In this document: in pieces, positions 11,821 through 26,931 of the stretch
Layout of the letters: each line of letters starts with the position of its first letter
How positions within the stretch are numbered: the first letter of the stretch is position 1
Source: Apostichopus japonicus
Lineage: Eukaryota; Echinodermata; Holothuroidea; Aspidochirotida; Stichopodidae
Direction of reading: 5' to 3'
Assembly (NCBI RefSeq): GCF_037975245.1
Contig: NC_092570.1
Location: 16,843,418 to 16,907,417 of the forward strand
Length of the DNA stretch: 64,000 nucleotides
Notes under the pieces: generated by a model
What the model was told of the DNA's origin: nothing
Seen by the model: only the letters and a program-made list of their open reading frames with translations
The model's database searches: none
Translations under genes and position numbers: made by a program

Positions 11821-12745
11821 AACAGATACCGTATACTTTGAACGAATGTCACCCGAGAAAGAACCTTGGGCTCGAAAACCAAAGAACTTAACCCATCACC
11901 AAGCCCAGTCCCATGACCGAGACCGTAACCTTGTGATCAAGTCAATATAACGTCAAGCGAAAGATTATTTTCGGTTTAAAAAAAAGTTTGTTTTTAATAT
12001 AAGACTCAGAAGAAGGACAACTGGATTGTAAAGTATATAAATAATATTCAGTTGCCGGTCTTCACGGTAGCTATATAAGTGTAATTGTCTGTTTGTTTTT
12101 ATTTGTTTACTTTTAAATTGTTTTTTAGGGGCACGGGGATTGGGGTGGGGGTATTTGGAAATATATGCTTGCCTGTGAATTTCTCATTTCAATTGAACAT
12201 AACAGAATCATGTGTTACTTTAAATCATGAATGGATATTACGAAACCATATATACAACAAAACAACATGTTACAGATACGTTATTTGTGTTTCAGTTTCT
12301 TCATGTGTATATACTAACTGTCACAAAGAACGTGTCCATTCCTGATACAATATGAAGTAATTGTTTCGTTCAAAATCAAAAGTCAGAATAAAAATACGCA
12401 ACATTACGAATAAAGCAGTTTCTAAATTCCAAAATTGAGAGATTGAATGTTCAATCCAGTGTCTTGCCTTTCAATGTTAATGTGCAGAGCCCAAACCTTA
12501 TTAAGCTTAAAAAAAATCTTCACGTTTCTTCCAACACCACAAATATGAAATGATTTATAAAAGTATACTTTCTCATTAAACTCTAACCTGAGAGTTATTT
12601 CTAATAATAGTAATAATAATAATCAGCAGTTATTTTTACGACGCTTAAGCGACCAACATTTTAACTCAAATATGGGATCTTTACAATATAGAAAAATCAT
12701 TTCAGATGGGAAAACCGTAGATTGCTCTTGGGTGAAAAACCCACC

Positions 12746-12848
12746 TTACTATGACCCGGCCAGCCGGGTATCGTCCCCAGAACCTCCCGATTACAAAGCC
12801 TCATTGATTCAAATGCCACTGCCTTTATCCACTCGGCTACAGCACCGG
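12746..12848 (-). mobile_element. tRNA-like fragment, probable SINE or tRNA pseudogene
   Basis: On the minus strand the sequence reads GCTGTAGCCGAGTGGATAAA near one end, a type-2 (Ser/Leu-like) A-box and D-arm. A GGTTCTGGGGACGATACCC stretch follows about 55 bp later in place of a B-box. The B-box departs from consensus and no acceptor stem closes, so a functional tRNA is unlikely. Confidence 0.4.
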
Positions 12849-13171
12849 TGAGCATATCATGCAAAATGTTCATTCTGACGTAGGATTAAAATTTTCCAAT
12901 TTATATTATTTAGAGCGTATAGAATGAAGTTATTTGCATTAAAAATCGATTCCATATCATAGATATTACCATCAAGGGCAATATTAGAGCTGCCAATAAT
13001 TAGATGGAAGCTATATTAGCTGCAACTCCATGATACGTCACCACGCAATTAACACCCCGTTGATACGTCACCAGGCAATTAACACCACCGCAATTTTCCC
13101 GCGTGCGGGCTCAAACTGGATTTTGCGCCGACGTAATAAACTTCCTCGATACTGCAAACTTAATAACAGAC

Positions 13172-13175
13172 GTAT

Positions 13176-13233
<58 letters not shown>

Positions 13234-13257
13234 TATAATATATATATATATATATAT
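13172..13257. repeat. (TA)n microsatellite
   Basis: About 85 bp of alternating TA with a few interruptions. Confidence 0.95.
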
Positions 13258-13508
13258 TGTCATGCCCTTTAATATATTTTAGCCACACCTGTTAGTAATT
13301 AAGTGTCCTTCATCCATAGATGGAGAGCTGGTCTGCCCTTATGGTCTCAGGGGTCACATTAGTCCGGCCACTGTGCACATTCCTTTCCGTCTGTGATCGT
13401 AAAAAGCTGTCTATGGTCATATATTAGATTTTCTCCCTCAGCTATCCCTGTATTTTTCACATTAGTTCAGTTGTTATTAACAGTTTGTTTAGCAGGTTGT
13501 TCACTGCA

Positions 13509-13509
<1 letters not shown>

Positions 13510-13574
<65 letters not shown>
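13510..13574. repeat. (TA)n microsatellite
   Basis: An uninterrupted TA run directly after CTGCAG. Confidence 0.95.
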
Positions 13575-13577
<3 letters not shown>

Positions 13578-13739
13578 AATTTAGCTCACTGATGTCGGTT
13601 ATAATATGCCAAATCTCTATAGCAGGTAAGATGGTCAAATATAAAATGTAATGAAGATACAGCACAGTAAAAAGTTGTGAAGTAATATCTAGGATTCTTG
13701 TTGTTTTTATTACAAAGGCGTATACGTACGTCTTGCAGA

Positions 13740-14390
13740 TTGTTACCTATACTGGTTCGAGGGTATTTAATCTGTAAATCCTCTTCAGTTCTATTTCTAC
13801 CCGAGTTTTTATGTTAACTTCCTGTAAGCTCAAGGCAGGTCCTGAAATGTTGAAATGTCAGCCAATGGGTATCTTTTTTTTTAAATTCCTGCCGATGACC
13901 TTTGTTACTAATCCTAAGCCCAGAACCTGTTTCTCCTACGTACTGCTCTTTACTGTGCAGTAGATGTGTTACATAACAACATTTGTGGAACAAATTAAAT
14001 CCCCTTTCATATTGAAAGTTTGACAGGAAACCTTTAAACGTTTTTGCTTCTTTGAAGACCTGACAGGTTACGCAACGTGTACTGTGTGACTTTGAAACAA
14101 CCCTTACCTTCCATATTTTGATGAAGTTTAGCTTTAAACAAGTAAGGACTTTAGATTGTGAGGTTGTCTATAAATGACAGTCGGTATAGTAAACTTTTCC
14201 TTGAAAGAGCATGAGACAACTGTAGAGAGTTTGGTGATCTTGCTTAAAGGGGGAAGTCGTGGGTTACGGGTTACTAAAGGGGTGTATTGCTTCGTCAGTC
14301 CTTGAGGTCAAGCCCTTTGGCCTAAGCAGTGTACTCCTATGCTCTTTACTGGCTTTCTCTATTTTCCCGTTTTCAGTAGGAACAAGATAC
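13740..14390 (-). mobile_element. Penelope-like retroelement remnant, RT C-terminus and GIY-YIG domain
   Basis: Read on the minus strand, a broken frame carries landmarks of Penelope-like elements in the right order. These are TRNPRLPPLSKI (the 'NP.L..I' segment after RT), VIYRQPHNLKSLLV (matching the family's 'RRPKNLKDLLV'), STRCVTC (cysteine pair), then CCYVTHLLHSKEQYVGETGS followed by LR and HR (GIY-YIG endonuclease core with QYVGET). Stop codons and frame changes show it is dead, and the RT palm is absent or too decayed to see. The stretch after the GIY-YIG part resembles the CTGAAGAGG...TCGAA sequence commonly seen beyond such ORFs. Confidence 0.75.
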
Positions 14391-14635
14391 CGTCTTAAAA
14401 CAAGGTTAGTACAAATGGTGTTCCATTTTATCAGTATACCTTACTCAGAGGAACGAATCATTTTTGTATAGGATTTGCTAATGCTCGGAAAGAACCATTA
14501 TGTTTGATCTCTAGAGTATAAGGCAGATATGTCACCAAAACAGAACTAGTATTGTTCGATACAGGTGTCAAACGCCTACGGTAGAATTACGACCTTCCTT
14601 ACCGGTTTCGAACCTCTGGACATACAATCATCGTC

Positions 14636-18748
<4,113 letters not shown>

Positions 18749-18757
18749 GACTTTACT

Positions 18758-19378
18758 GGGTGTTACTAAAACGAATGACAATTGCGTTACACATAACGAA
18801 TGACAATATGTTGTACACACTAAAAAATTGCGTTGACTAAAACGAATGACAGTAATGAAAGCACAGACATTTGCTTCAATCGGATATCACAGTTCAGACT
18901 TCGTGGGTATCTAGATCTAGTAAAGTACGGACAAGATAAAAACGCACCCTTATAGTAAGCGAAATTGTAAGTCTGATTTTAAAAGTAAATTTAACGTCAT
19001 TTTTCCGATATTAATTGTTCGAGACTAACAATACTATATAATCTTGAAACGGCTTCAGTTATCTTTCTATATATATATCTACAGAGGTAAAAAGCAAAGC
19101 ACTCAAGCGCATTCTCACACAAAAACTTTCCATGTGGTTTCTATCCGTAAATTACACCCAAACCCTGCAACCACGTAACATGCGATTTTCCTCAAATCAT
19201 TTTGGCGCAGAAAACCAATAACAGCAGTTTACTCCACTACGTTAATCTCTTTATCTCCACCCAACACTGCCCTTCGTTGTCATTCGTTGTCATTCGCTGC
19301 CCTTCGCGAATGATAATTAACCCTGTACAAAGTCAATTGTCATTCAGTCATTCGCTGTCATTCGTTTTAGTTTGTCCC
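18758..19378. mobile_element. Mutator-like MITE with iterated ACGAATGACA motifs (621 bp)
   Basis: It is flanked by an exact 9-bp duplication GACTTTACT (18749-18757 and 19379-19387). The ends are GGGTGTTACTAAAACGAATG and, inverted, GGGACAAACTAAAACGAATG, which share a 16-bp ACTAAAACGAATGACA block. ACGAATGACA recurs three times inside the left end and, inverted, several times inside the right end. A 9-bp duplication with GGG ends favours the Mutator (MULE) group, but other groups with 8-9-bp duplications are possible. No ORF. Confidence 0.75.
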
Positions 19379-19986
19379 GACTTTACTTAACCGTGTGATT
19401 CCATAACGTACAACTCCATGCATATACCTTCACCAGGTTCATATCTCCCAGGAATCGTAAGTTTACTTACGACGATAGCCAGTGACCTTACCTCTGGAGG
19501 GCAGTTGAACTTTAAACTGATGTTTAAAGGGATAGTGCCGGGTAAATCAATAACTTTCAAGTTTGAAATTTTACAAAGAATATGGATCGTTTCGTGTTTT
19601 ACTACTGCAGCACTACAAGGTTATTATAATGGCCTGTCCCTGGCTGCGCGATAATTAGCTAAGGATATAAATCACATCACATTGTTTGTCCACGTGACTC
19701 AAACATGTATTTTAGTAAATCAGTCCTCTTATACCGTTACTTGAGACTACGGTATCCTTGGATGATCACAGTGGCGTGTCAAGTTTAAATATCACGAGGG
19801 GTGCATGCCTTCGGAAGGTAATAGATAGCGTATATACTTATAGACGTGATCTATAATAGTCAACGGTTGCAGAGTAGTCTTACACTGTACATTCTGTACT
19901 GGGACATATACTATCAATATGCTTAGCCAAAAGGCAGAGAAGTGTATGTATAACCGTGGTTAATTATGATAGCAGACATAATTTTA

Positions 19987-20028
19987 ATTTCACTTTCAGT
20001 TGAACTCGAGTTCAAGTGAAAGTGAAAT
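19987..20028. repeat. 42-bp near-perfect palindrome
   Basis: Two 21-bp arms meet at CTCGAG with no loop and one mismatch. The arms contain TTTCACTTTC and its inverse. Confidence 0.9.
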
Positions 20029-20076
20029 CCACAAACGTTTTCAAAACATAAACTGTTCACGATAAGAACTTAAAAT

Positions 20077-20130
20077 AACAAATTTCACAACCAAAAATGC
20101 AGATCTGCATTTTTGGTTGTGAAATTTGTT
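20077..20130. repeat. 54-bp perfect palindrome
   Basis: Two 27-bp arms meet at AGATCT with no loop and no mismatch. It lies 48 bp from the preceding palindrome. Confidence 0.95.
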
Positions 20131-21372
20131 TGTTACACCAGAAACCAATTCGGTATCAAAGCATATATATATAGTTCCCTAACAACGATGGTTGGATGTT
20201 CTTCTTAAGGTCAACATGTATTAACTCCCATATTTTAGGATCCTAATATTTTTCAAAAGTTCTGTGCATGCTGGTGGGGTCGGACTTTCCAAATTATACC
20301 CGGAGATCAAACATAGAGGAGTTTTCATTGAGACATTATAATATCTATGAGAGGAGAAAAAAAGTCTCTGAGGGTGTCAATAAATGCATCTTGAAATTTG
20401 AACATGGTTGGCCATTATAATTGACTTTCTAGTATATTGGAGGCAGTACTGGGGATCTTTTAATAATTGCATGACAAACCTTGAACACACGCGTGTAGGA
20501 ACAAATCGTCCCCGTTTTCGCGTAGTGGCGAATGTGCACTTTTGGCGAAATTGAGTTAAATATTGTTCTTACCTATTTCGAGGGTGAAGAATCGGTTGAG
20601 CCGGGTTAGAAGTTTTAAAACTGTCTATTTTATTCTTTTTTTCTGACTCATTTCTGACGCATGTCCACCTAAGGCCCACTCTCGTTTTTACATACTGACG
20701 AATACTTTAGTCATCAGTACAACCACTCAGTAACACAATTTGTCTAAGGTCCATACATCTAACTGCCATTTGAAAACACCCAGGATTATGGGAAGGTAAT
20801 ATTTTTATTATTTCCACCTTTAATTGCTTAATGCAGCATTTCATACACGATAGCATAACTCGTGAAAACAGAATGGCCAGTGGGGTCAACAATAATATAC
20901 CTGAATAGTAGCCTATAGTGTTATGATTGCAGTACATTCCAGTGGCGGATCCAGGATTTCGCCGAAGGGGGGGCCCAGATGGGAAATGCCTAATCGTCGT
21001 CCTGGGGGAGGGGTCTAAGGGGAGTGGGTGCCCCCTCCCCTTTGGAAAATTTCACAAAATATGGAGGTCCTCGGTGCAATCTGATGCTACTTTTCGTGAA
21101 AGTTTGGAGTAAAATATATTTCCAATAAATCATGTATTCATGGTTTGCCGGGCATATATTTGCAATTTCGAGCAATGAGCTGGGATTTACGTCTTTGGGG
21201 AGTAGGTGGTGATGCAAACTACTTTTTACCAGGCTAATCCAGGCCATTTCATCTTGGATGCCCCCTTCCAGATGGAGACTATTGATGCAGTCAGAGTGCC
21301 CCTCTCACCTTCACTTTATCAGAATGATGGTGTACTCTTTTTGCAAATTTATTTTACAAAAAATTACACGCA

Positions 21373-21580
21373 CAGTGGCGTAGCTAGGATTTTTTGTGGG
21401 GGGCCATTGGGGGCTGTTCTTTCTTGTGGGGGGGGAGGGGCGGAGGTTACTATCTAAGCGGAGCGCCACCTTGGTTGGCGCGGAGCGTACAGAGAAAATT
21501 TGAGATTTCAGCATCCCCCAGATCGCAGGAGATGGCACCTGTGAGGCGAAATAGCAACCAAAAAGATGTTCAACTTTGGT
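21373..21580 (+). mobile_element. hAT-like element, left end plus GC-rich module
   Basis: The left terminus is CAGTGGCGTAGCTAGGATTT. G-rich tracts follow, then the shared module at about 21450-21540 (AAGCGGAGCGCCACC, TTGGCGCGGAGCG). The best right end is CTACGCCACTG at 23591, with flanks agreeing at 6 of 8 positions, so the full extent is uncertain. Confidence 0.6.
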
Positions 21581-21956
21581 GACAGAAATGCAAAAAAAGT
21601 TTTTTCTCTTTCATGCTGACTGGCCTTGCCAACTCAGCCAGACTTTTAATTTGAGGGAAGTTGACATCATTTGTCGTTTCAAGCTGTCAAGGCCTTTCTC
21701 CCAACTCAAACCCCTGTGGGCTACCGGTAGGTTTGCAGGATATGCCCACATGTGGACTTAAATAGCATTAGAGGAAGGGGATGGAAGACTAACACGCATC
21801 GATGTTTCGGTAATGGTCCACATTGGTGGCTCGGTGCTAATTAGGTCATTTATTGGGTTTCTTGAGGCAGCTGTCATCAGAATCTGGGTTTTTGTGCCAA
21901 TCAATGACCGATAACATGTATTGGTATGTAAATTTCTTCTTCATATATCTAGCAAC

Positions 21957-22185
21957 ACTCTAAAAACAAATGAGTGGATTTCATTCCATTGGAGTGATCA
22001 CTCGGCGCACTTCAAATTAAGAGTGAAATTTAACTCTATTGGAGTTAACCCTCACTCCTAATATGAGTGAATATAACTCTATTAGGAGTTAAGATTTACT
22101 CCAATGGAGTGGAAATTCACTCTTATACCGGAATGTGCTCAGTGATCACTCCCATGGAGTGAAATTCACCTATGTTTTTATCAGT
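21957..22185. repeat. Palindromic element rich in GAGTG/CACTC
   Basis: The left arm ACTCTAAAAACAAATGAGTG and the right arm, inverted (ACTGATAAAAACATAGGTGA), match over about 50 bp. TGGAGTGATCACTC stands in one arm and GGGAGTGATCACTG in the inverse of the other. The interior alternates GGAGTTAA and TAACTCC. No clear flanking duplication was found. It looks like a short foldback MITE. Confidence 0.6.
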
Positions 22186-22458
22186 ACAGTACAGTGCATA
22201 TCATCATAGACGTACGTAGTACGTACGTTCGTATATCAGACGCACTCGATACCCACGATACGATACGGTCCTGGAGAAACTATTTCCACTCATCATTTTT
22301 TAAGGCGATACAGTAGTGAGTATTGAACAGGCACAGCCGCATGTTTGCAGGAATTTCAGAATTCCCAATATTTTATATCTCTACCAGTAGTGAAAATCAT
22401 GTTTCGACAGTTTCGTGGGCATAAAAAAGTTGTTTTGTGGAATATTCAATGACATATT

Positions 22459-23152
22459 CAGGGGCGGATGCAAGATTTGTGACAGGGGGGGGGGGTCTGA
22501 CTGGTCCAGCCGCGCCTGAACGTAAGACTATCTAAGCGGAGCGCCATCATCGGTTGGCGCGGAGCGTACAAGAAAATTTTTGGCTTTACAAACCCCCCAG
22601 ATGGCCGGAAACGGCACTTTCCGAGTATTCTAAGCAGCATGTACCTAGCCTGAAAATATGGATCTCATGTCTGCAATTTCTCAATTGATGAGAAAAAACA
22701 ATCTATGAAATATGGTATTACATATCAGATGAGTTGAGATGATACAAAAATCATAATGCCTTTAGCCCCCAATCCCCTCCCGTTCCGTCACCATTGTTTG
22801 ATGCAGGGCCGGATCCAGGATTCTGGAAGGGTGAGGGGTTTCTCATGAAAAAATCGTTAGCAAAAATCGTCATGAAAAATTCGAACACCACCTCAATTTT
22901 GAAACTGTTCGGTCTGAAAATTGAGATCGTTAGGCATTTTTGGCACGTGTAGCACGCGTGCACACTATAGTTCATTTGACGGAAAGACACACCTGGATGA
23001 CTTGTGAGGATAACCGCTTTTCTGACGTCCTACATGTTTAAAATTGGCGTTTAATTTAATTATTTTTTCTCTCTCTTTTTTTCTCTCTCTTTTTTTTCCT
23101 CTCTTTTTTTTGGCCAAGAGCAGGGGGTCTGGACCCCCTGGATCCACGCCTG
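22459..23152 (+). mobile_element. Probable decayed hAT-like element with GC-rich module
   Basis: The left end is CAGGGGCGGATGCAAG and the right end, inverted, is CAGGCGTGGATCCAGG. The flanks GACATATT and CATATATT agree at 6 of 8 positions. The shared module lies at 22527-22625 and includes GCCGGAAACGGC. Another terminus, CAGGGCCGGATCCAGG at 22804, inside it suggests a further fragment. Confidence 0.45.
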
Positions 23153-24810
23153 CATATATTCATTTGACTCGAGGCAATATATGAAAACCTGATACCTCGG
23201 CTCTGTACAAACGGAGCCAATCTTTTGATAGATTGTTGCGCTAGGTGGAAGCACTGAACATATTTTCAGCAGATATCGATATCGCGCAGCACAACAAGGT
23301 TCGTGGTATATGGTCGCAATCGTCGCATCGACCATTGCCATGCCATGCTGTGTGACCATTCTCATGATCACTACAGATATTGTATTTTCTTATTCTGCCA
23401 GATGCAGACGATAATTGTGTAACTCTATTTCCCAAATTATTGAACAAAAAATATAAGTGAATCGCACTTATTTTTATTTTTTTATTTTTTTACAACATTT
23501 TTTTTACCCCATTCCCAGTGGGGGGCCAGTGGGGGGCCAGCCTATTTCATGGGGGCCTCGGTCCCCCAGGCCCCCCGTAGCTACGCCACTGATCACGCAT
23601 GGGGCTCTTTCCCTCGAACGCGGTAAAAAAAAAAAAAAATCAAGATTTTCAAAAAGGGGGGCCCGGGCCCCCCGGGCCCCACCCCTGGATCCGCCCCTGC
23701 ATTCGATTCTTGTATCTGTTGCGCGAGTAGCTAGTGGCAGTAGACTGGAGTAACGCTATTTATCTCTACTGAATCGGTGTAACAGTGTCGGTACATTTAA
23801 TTAGAGCTGTGTGTAAATGAGGAAACAGGTGGTGTAAGTCACTGACGGACATTGATGACAATGGGTGTAACTCGTAAAAAAATGATGAATAAATCACTCA
23901 AAGTTTAATTGTGACCGCGAAGACTACAAAACCTAGACCAAGGTTAACTAATTTAAGCCATTCTTGGAGTTAGCCTAACCATACCTCAGGATTGAAGGGA
24001 AGGAATCCCAAACCATCACAATGAACGTATATTACCAAGATCCTTGTGATGAACTTTTCGCTAAAATATATAAGTCCATTATCTTGCTCAGTAAGGGAGT
24101 AAATTGGTTTTAAAAGTCGTGGCATGTAGCTATTTTTGGCCAATGTGTAATGTCATTGTGCCACTTGGGATGATGGGGGGGGGGCGATATAATGTAATAT
24201 ATTTGTTTCCTGTCTCCTTTTCAATGTGAATGTAAACAGTTCAATAAACAAATACCAGTATTACGACAAATTAAAACATGCAAACGCCAGCTCATTTCCA
24301 CTTAAGACTTCCTTCGTTCTTCAATTTCATATTTAAAGAAACGTTAAAAGTGTAACATCTCCCTAAAGAAGTACGGTTTCTCTTAGCTGTTGGCGGCTTT
24401 GCTCATCACGAGCATTACTCTAGCCTAACTCAAAACTACCTTTATCTGGCTTAGTAATACCTAGTGACATATTTGAAGTTCACATAATTTTACATGAAAC
24501 TTTTCTTCCACACGCTAAGAAGTTCAGGATCATAGGGGAAGTTATACCAAACCTTTTAGAAAATAAAACCAAGTCAGAATATGGACATACAAACCAAATG
24601 AACATCACCAAACTGATACACCCTCAACCCTGGTTTCCATACATTGGGATTGTTAACCCATAAGGTTGCTTGACATAAGAAAGGAGAAGGCACTTGCTGT
24701 TCCAGAACGGAAGTCGCAAGCCACTCGCAGAATCCATATCCATATCAAACGTTTGATTAATCCATGATATTGTGTCTCATTAGGATTGTAAGGAAAGAAT
24801 TATAACAAAG
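23153..24810. other. Intergenic sequence with MITE ends
   Basis: Right-hand ends CTACGCCACTG (23591) and GGATCCGCCCCTG (23699) with G/C-rich tracts lie here. Beyond 23700 the sequence is AT-rich without recognisable features. Confidence 0.4.
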
Positions 24811-24814
24811 GCGG

Positions 24815-25149
24815 GGTCTTTTTCTTGACTCTTCAAGTGCGTTTAATGCTGTCTTGCCAAATCAATAAATGAAGGATCTGTTACGATTTATCAAAGAAAC
24901 ATGTCTTTTCATTGGCTGACACAATTTCTTCAAGGATGGTCCAGACAAGTAAAGTTGGATAAAGGGTTATCGGAAATATCGGAAATAAAGGTTGGTGTGC
25001 CTTGGGGTGGGGGTCCATTATATGCAATATTATTTACTATATATACTGATGAAATTAGGTCAAACTCATACATTTCTGTTACAAAATATGCCGATGATAC
25101 TGCTGTATCATGCACAAGTCCTAAGAGATCTGTTGAAACCGACCAATGA
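24815..25149 (+). pseudogene. Non-LTR retrotransposon reverse transcriptase fragment
   Basis: The conceptual translation gives LDSSSAFNAVL (RT motif 'LD.S.AFD.V'). After a frame change near 24900 it gives EIKVGVPWGGGPL, which corresponds to the RT 'GVPQGS.LGPLLF' motif with the Q and S altered. ILFTIYTDEIRS follows, then TKYADDTAV, the catalytic YADD box. Internal stops and a frame change show it is inactive. Further decayed sequence continues to about 25740. It fits the CR1/L2/Jockey type; the exact clade cannot be set by eye. Confidence 0.8.
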
Positions 25150-25739
25150 AATTTTCAGTGTTCTGTAAATGACATAGTTCCAACATGTGACCGCAAGACT
25201 TTATTGCGTAACCCCCAAAATAAAGGAAATTTGTTATTGAAAATAGAACCATAAAACATGAAGGTCTCATTCTATCAAGATCGCAACGTATTATTATTTA
25301 GGGAGCTGAGGTGGCTAGAACCTCCCAAACTGAGTATTGGGAGTATATACATCGACAGTTTGACCTTTTCTTGCAAAGCATCAAGGTATTAAAAAAAGTA
25401 TATTACAAAGTATCTAGTGTGGCTTAGGTGTGTCTTTCTTTAACCAAAATGCTAAGGAAAATGTTTTCAATACTATTATTCAACCTGGCACATGTGATCT
25501 ATACAGTGCCTGTCTGGTACCATTTTATATTGCAAAAAAAGCAAAGAAAGAAGAATGAAGTTTCCTAAATACACATCGGCTATATTTAATTTAGATTGCC
25601 ATATACTTTTTGAAAAAGTAAATGCTGCTGCAAGACCTGAGTTTACAAGAATGGCTAATAGGATTTACGGTGATCAGAAGCACCCTTTGTATACTGTAAT
25701 AAAAGTCTCCTGCACAAATCGAACAGAAATCTAAGCAAT

Positions 25740-26931
25740 CCCCACAAAATACCAAACGTAAGTTTACAGAAACTCATTTATTTACCGTGCTGCTTTATAC
25801 ATTCCATTCGAGCACTTAGAATGTTTGTTGAAGTCTGTTTGTTATATCGTTTTATGTATTTACTTTTGTATGTGTAGATGTATTTTATATGATATCCTAT
25901 CATCTTGACATTTTCTCCCCTGTTATATTAGTTATTCTTGGACTGTTCGGTATCCTATCATCTTAAAAAAAAAACTTTTATATGAGTTATTCTACTTGTT
26001 GAGGTATTATATGACTCCTCTCTATAAATTTTATATGTATACTGGAAGGAAATAAAAAGAAGGAACAACATACTACAGTACAACTTGGAAACACTTGAAC
26101 AATTGCACAGTTGTTTCCTTCTTTAAATCTGAGGATTCACACGAGGTTGGGTTGGATACTATGAATGTGCCTGTGAGCGTAAAAAAATTTCACATTCCGT
26201 TTAAGGGGATAGTAGGCCTACAGTGGAAAAGCTTCCCAAAGCGTTTGAAAGATACTTAGAAACTATTGTCAGAGACATTTCACGTAATACACTAACTTGA
26301 AAATGAAGAATTGCACACAATTTTCCGTAGTCTGTAAGCTTTATAAGAGTTCCGAATTAACAGATTACGCCACTGGAACTATTATTTTTGCAACTGCATG
26401 TGTTCAAATTTCATCATATCCCTTCCCCTTCCTCTCCCCATGTGACAGTGAACATTCACGGTGTACCCTAGCTACTACACACAAAAGTGACGAATACAAG
26501 TCTGTGACAGGACGAAACTTCAAAATTTAGTTCTAGCATAGTGACGAATGTTTGACGAATGTCTAAAATTAATTGAAAATGACATGACATAACGACGAAT
26601 ACGTTTACACTAAAATTACTACTTTGTAAGAATTTTTTCGATCAGCAACAAATATGAGAACTCAAAGTTCTATTTGTTATATTTAAAATATTGACAACTT
26701 TCGGTACAAAAGATCCTTTTTTAATTACGCTATACTAAAGTCAAAATGTGAAAATGTTTAGAGCGCGTTTTCTCAAAACTCACATTTTGAACATTCGTCA
26801 CTACGCCAGAACGGGGACGAAATAAGTAGAAGGTTTTATTCAATAATTTGTTAATTATCATTGACAAAGTTACGGGTAACGAATCTCATTCTAATTATAT
26901 ACATTTGCTCGTTTCAGTCGCCGTGTGAGCT
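25740..26931. other. 5' flank of the O-methyltransferase gene
   Basis: AT-rich. Holds the inverted-repeat element at 26530-26812. The promoter or an untranslated first exon of the methyltransferase may lie here, but no element is recognisable. Confidence 0.4.
26530..26812. repeat. Inverted-repeat element with TAGTGACGAATG ends
   Basis: The left end GTTCTAGCATAGTGACGAAT and the right end, inverted, GTTCTGGCGTAGTGACGAAT face each other about 280 bp apart. No matching flanking duplication was found. It is probably a short DNA-transposon derivative. Confidence 0.55.

Larger units (their letters stand above)
11829..13737. other. AT-rich intergenic sequence
   Basis: Contains a tRNA-like fragment (12746-12848) and two (TA)n tracts, listed separately. 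No coding signal was recognised. Confidence 0.5.
19388..21372. other. Intergenic sequence with two palindromes and a MITE left end
   Basis: Besides the palindromes at 19987-20130, a CAGTGGCGTGTCAAG end (19769) and a CAGTGGCGGATCCAGG end (20940) suggest decayed hAT-like fragments. I could not match either to a partner with a flanking duplication. Confidence 0.4.

Noticed and set aside
18758-19378. CRISPR-like spaced repeats (ACGAATGACA)
   Set aside because: Spacing is irregular, the motif inverts between ends, and a 9-bp target duplication shows a transposon.
21373-23591. A single 2.2-kb hAT-like element
   Set aside because: The ends face correctly, but the flanks (TACACGCA and ATCACGCA) agree at only 6 of 8 positions, so the pairing may be chance; only the left part was annotated.
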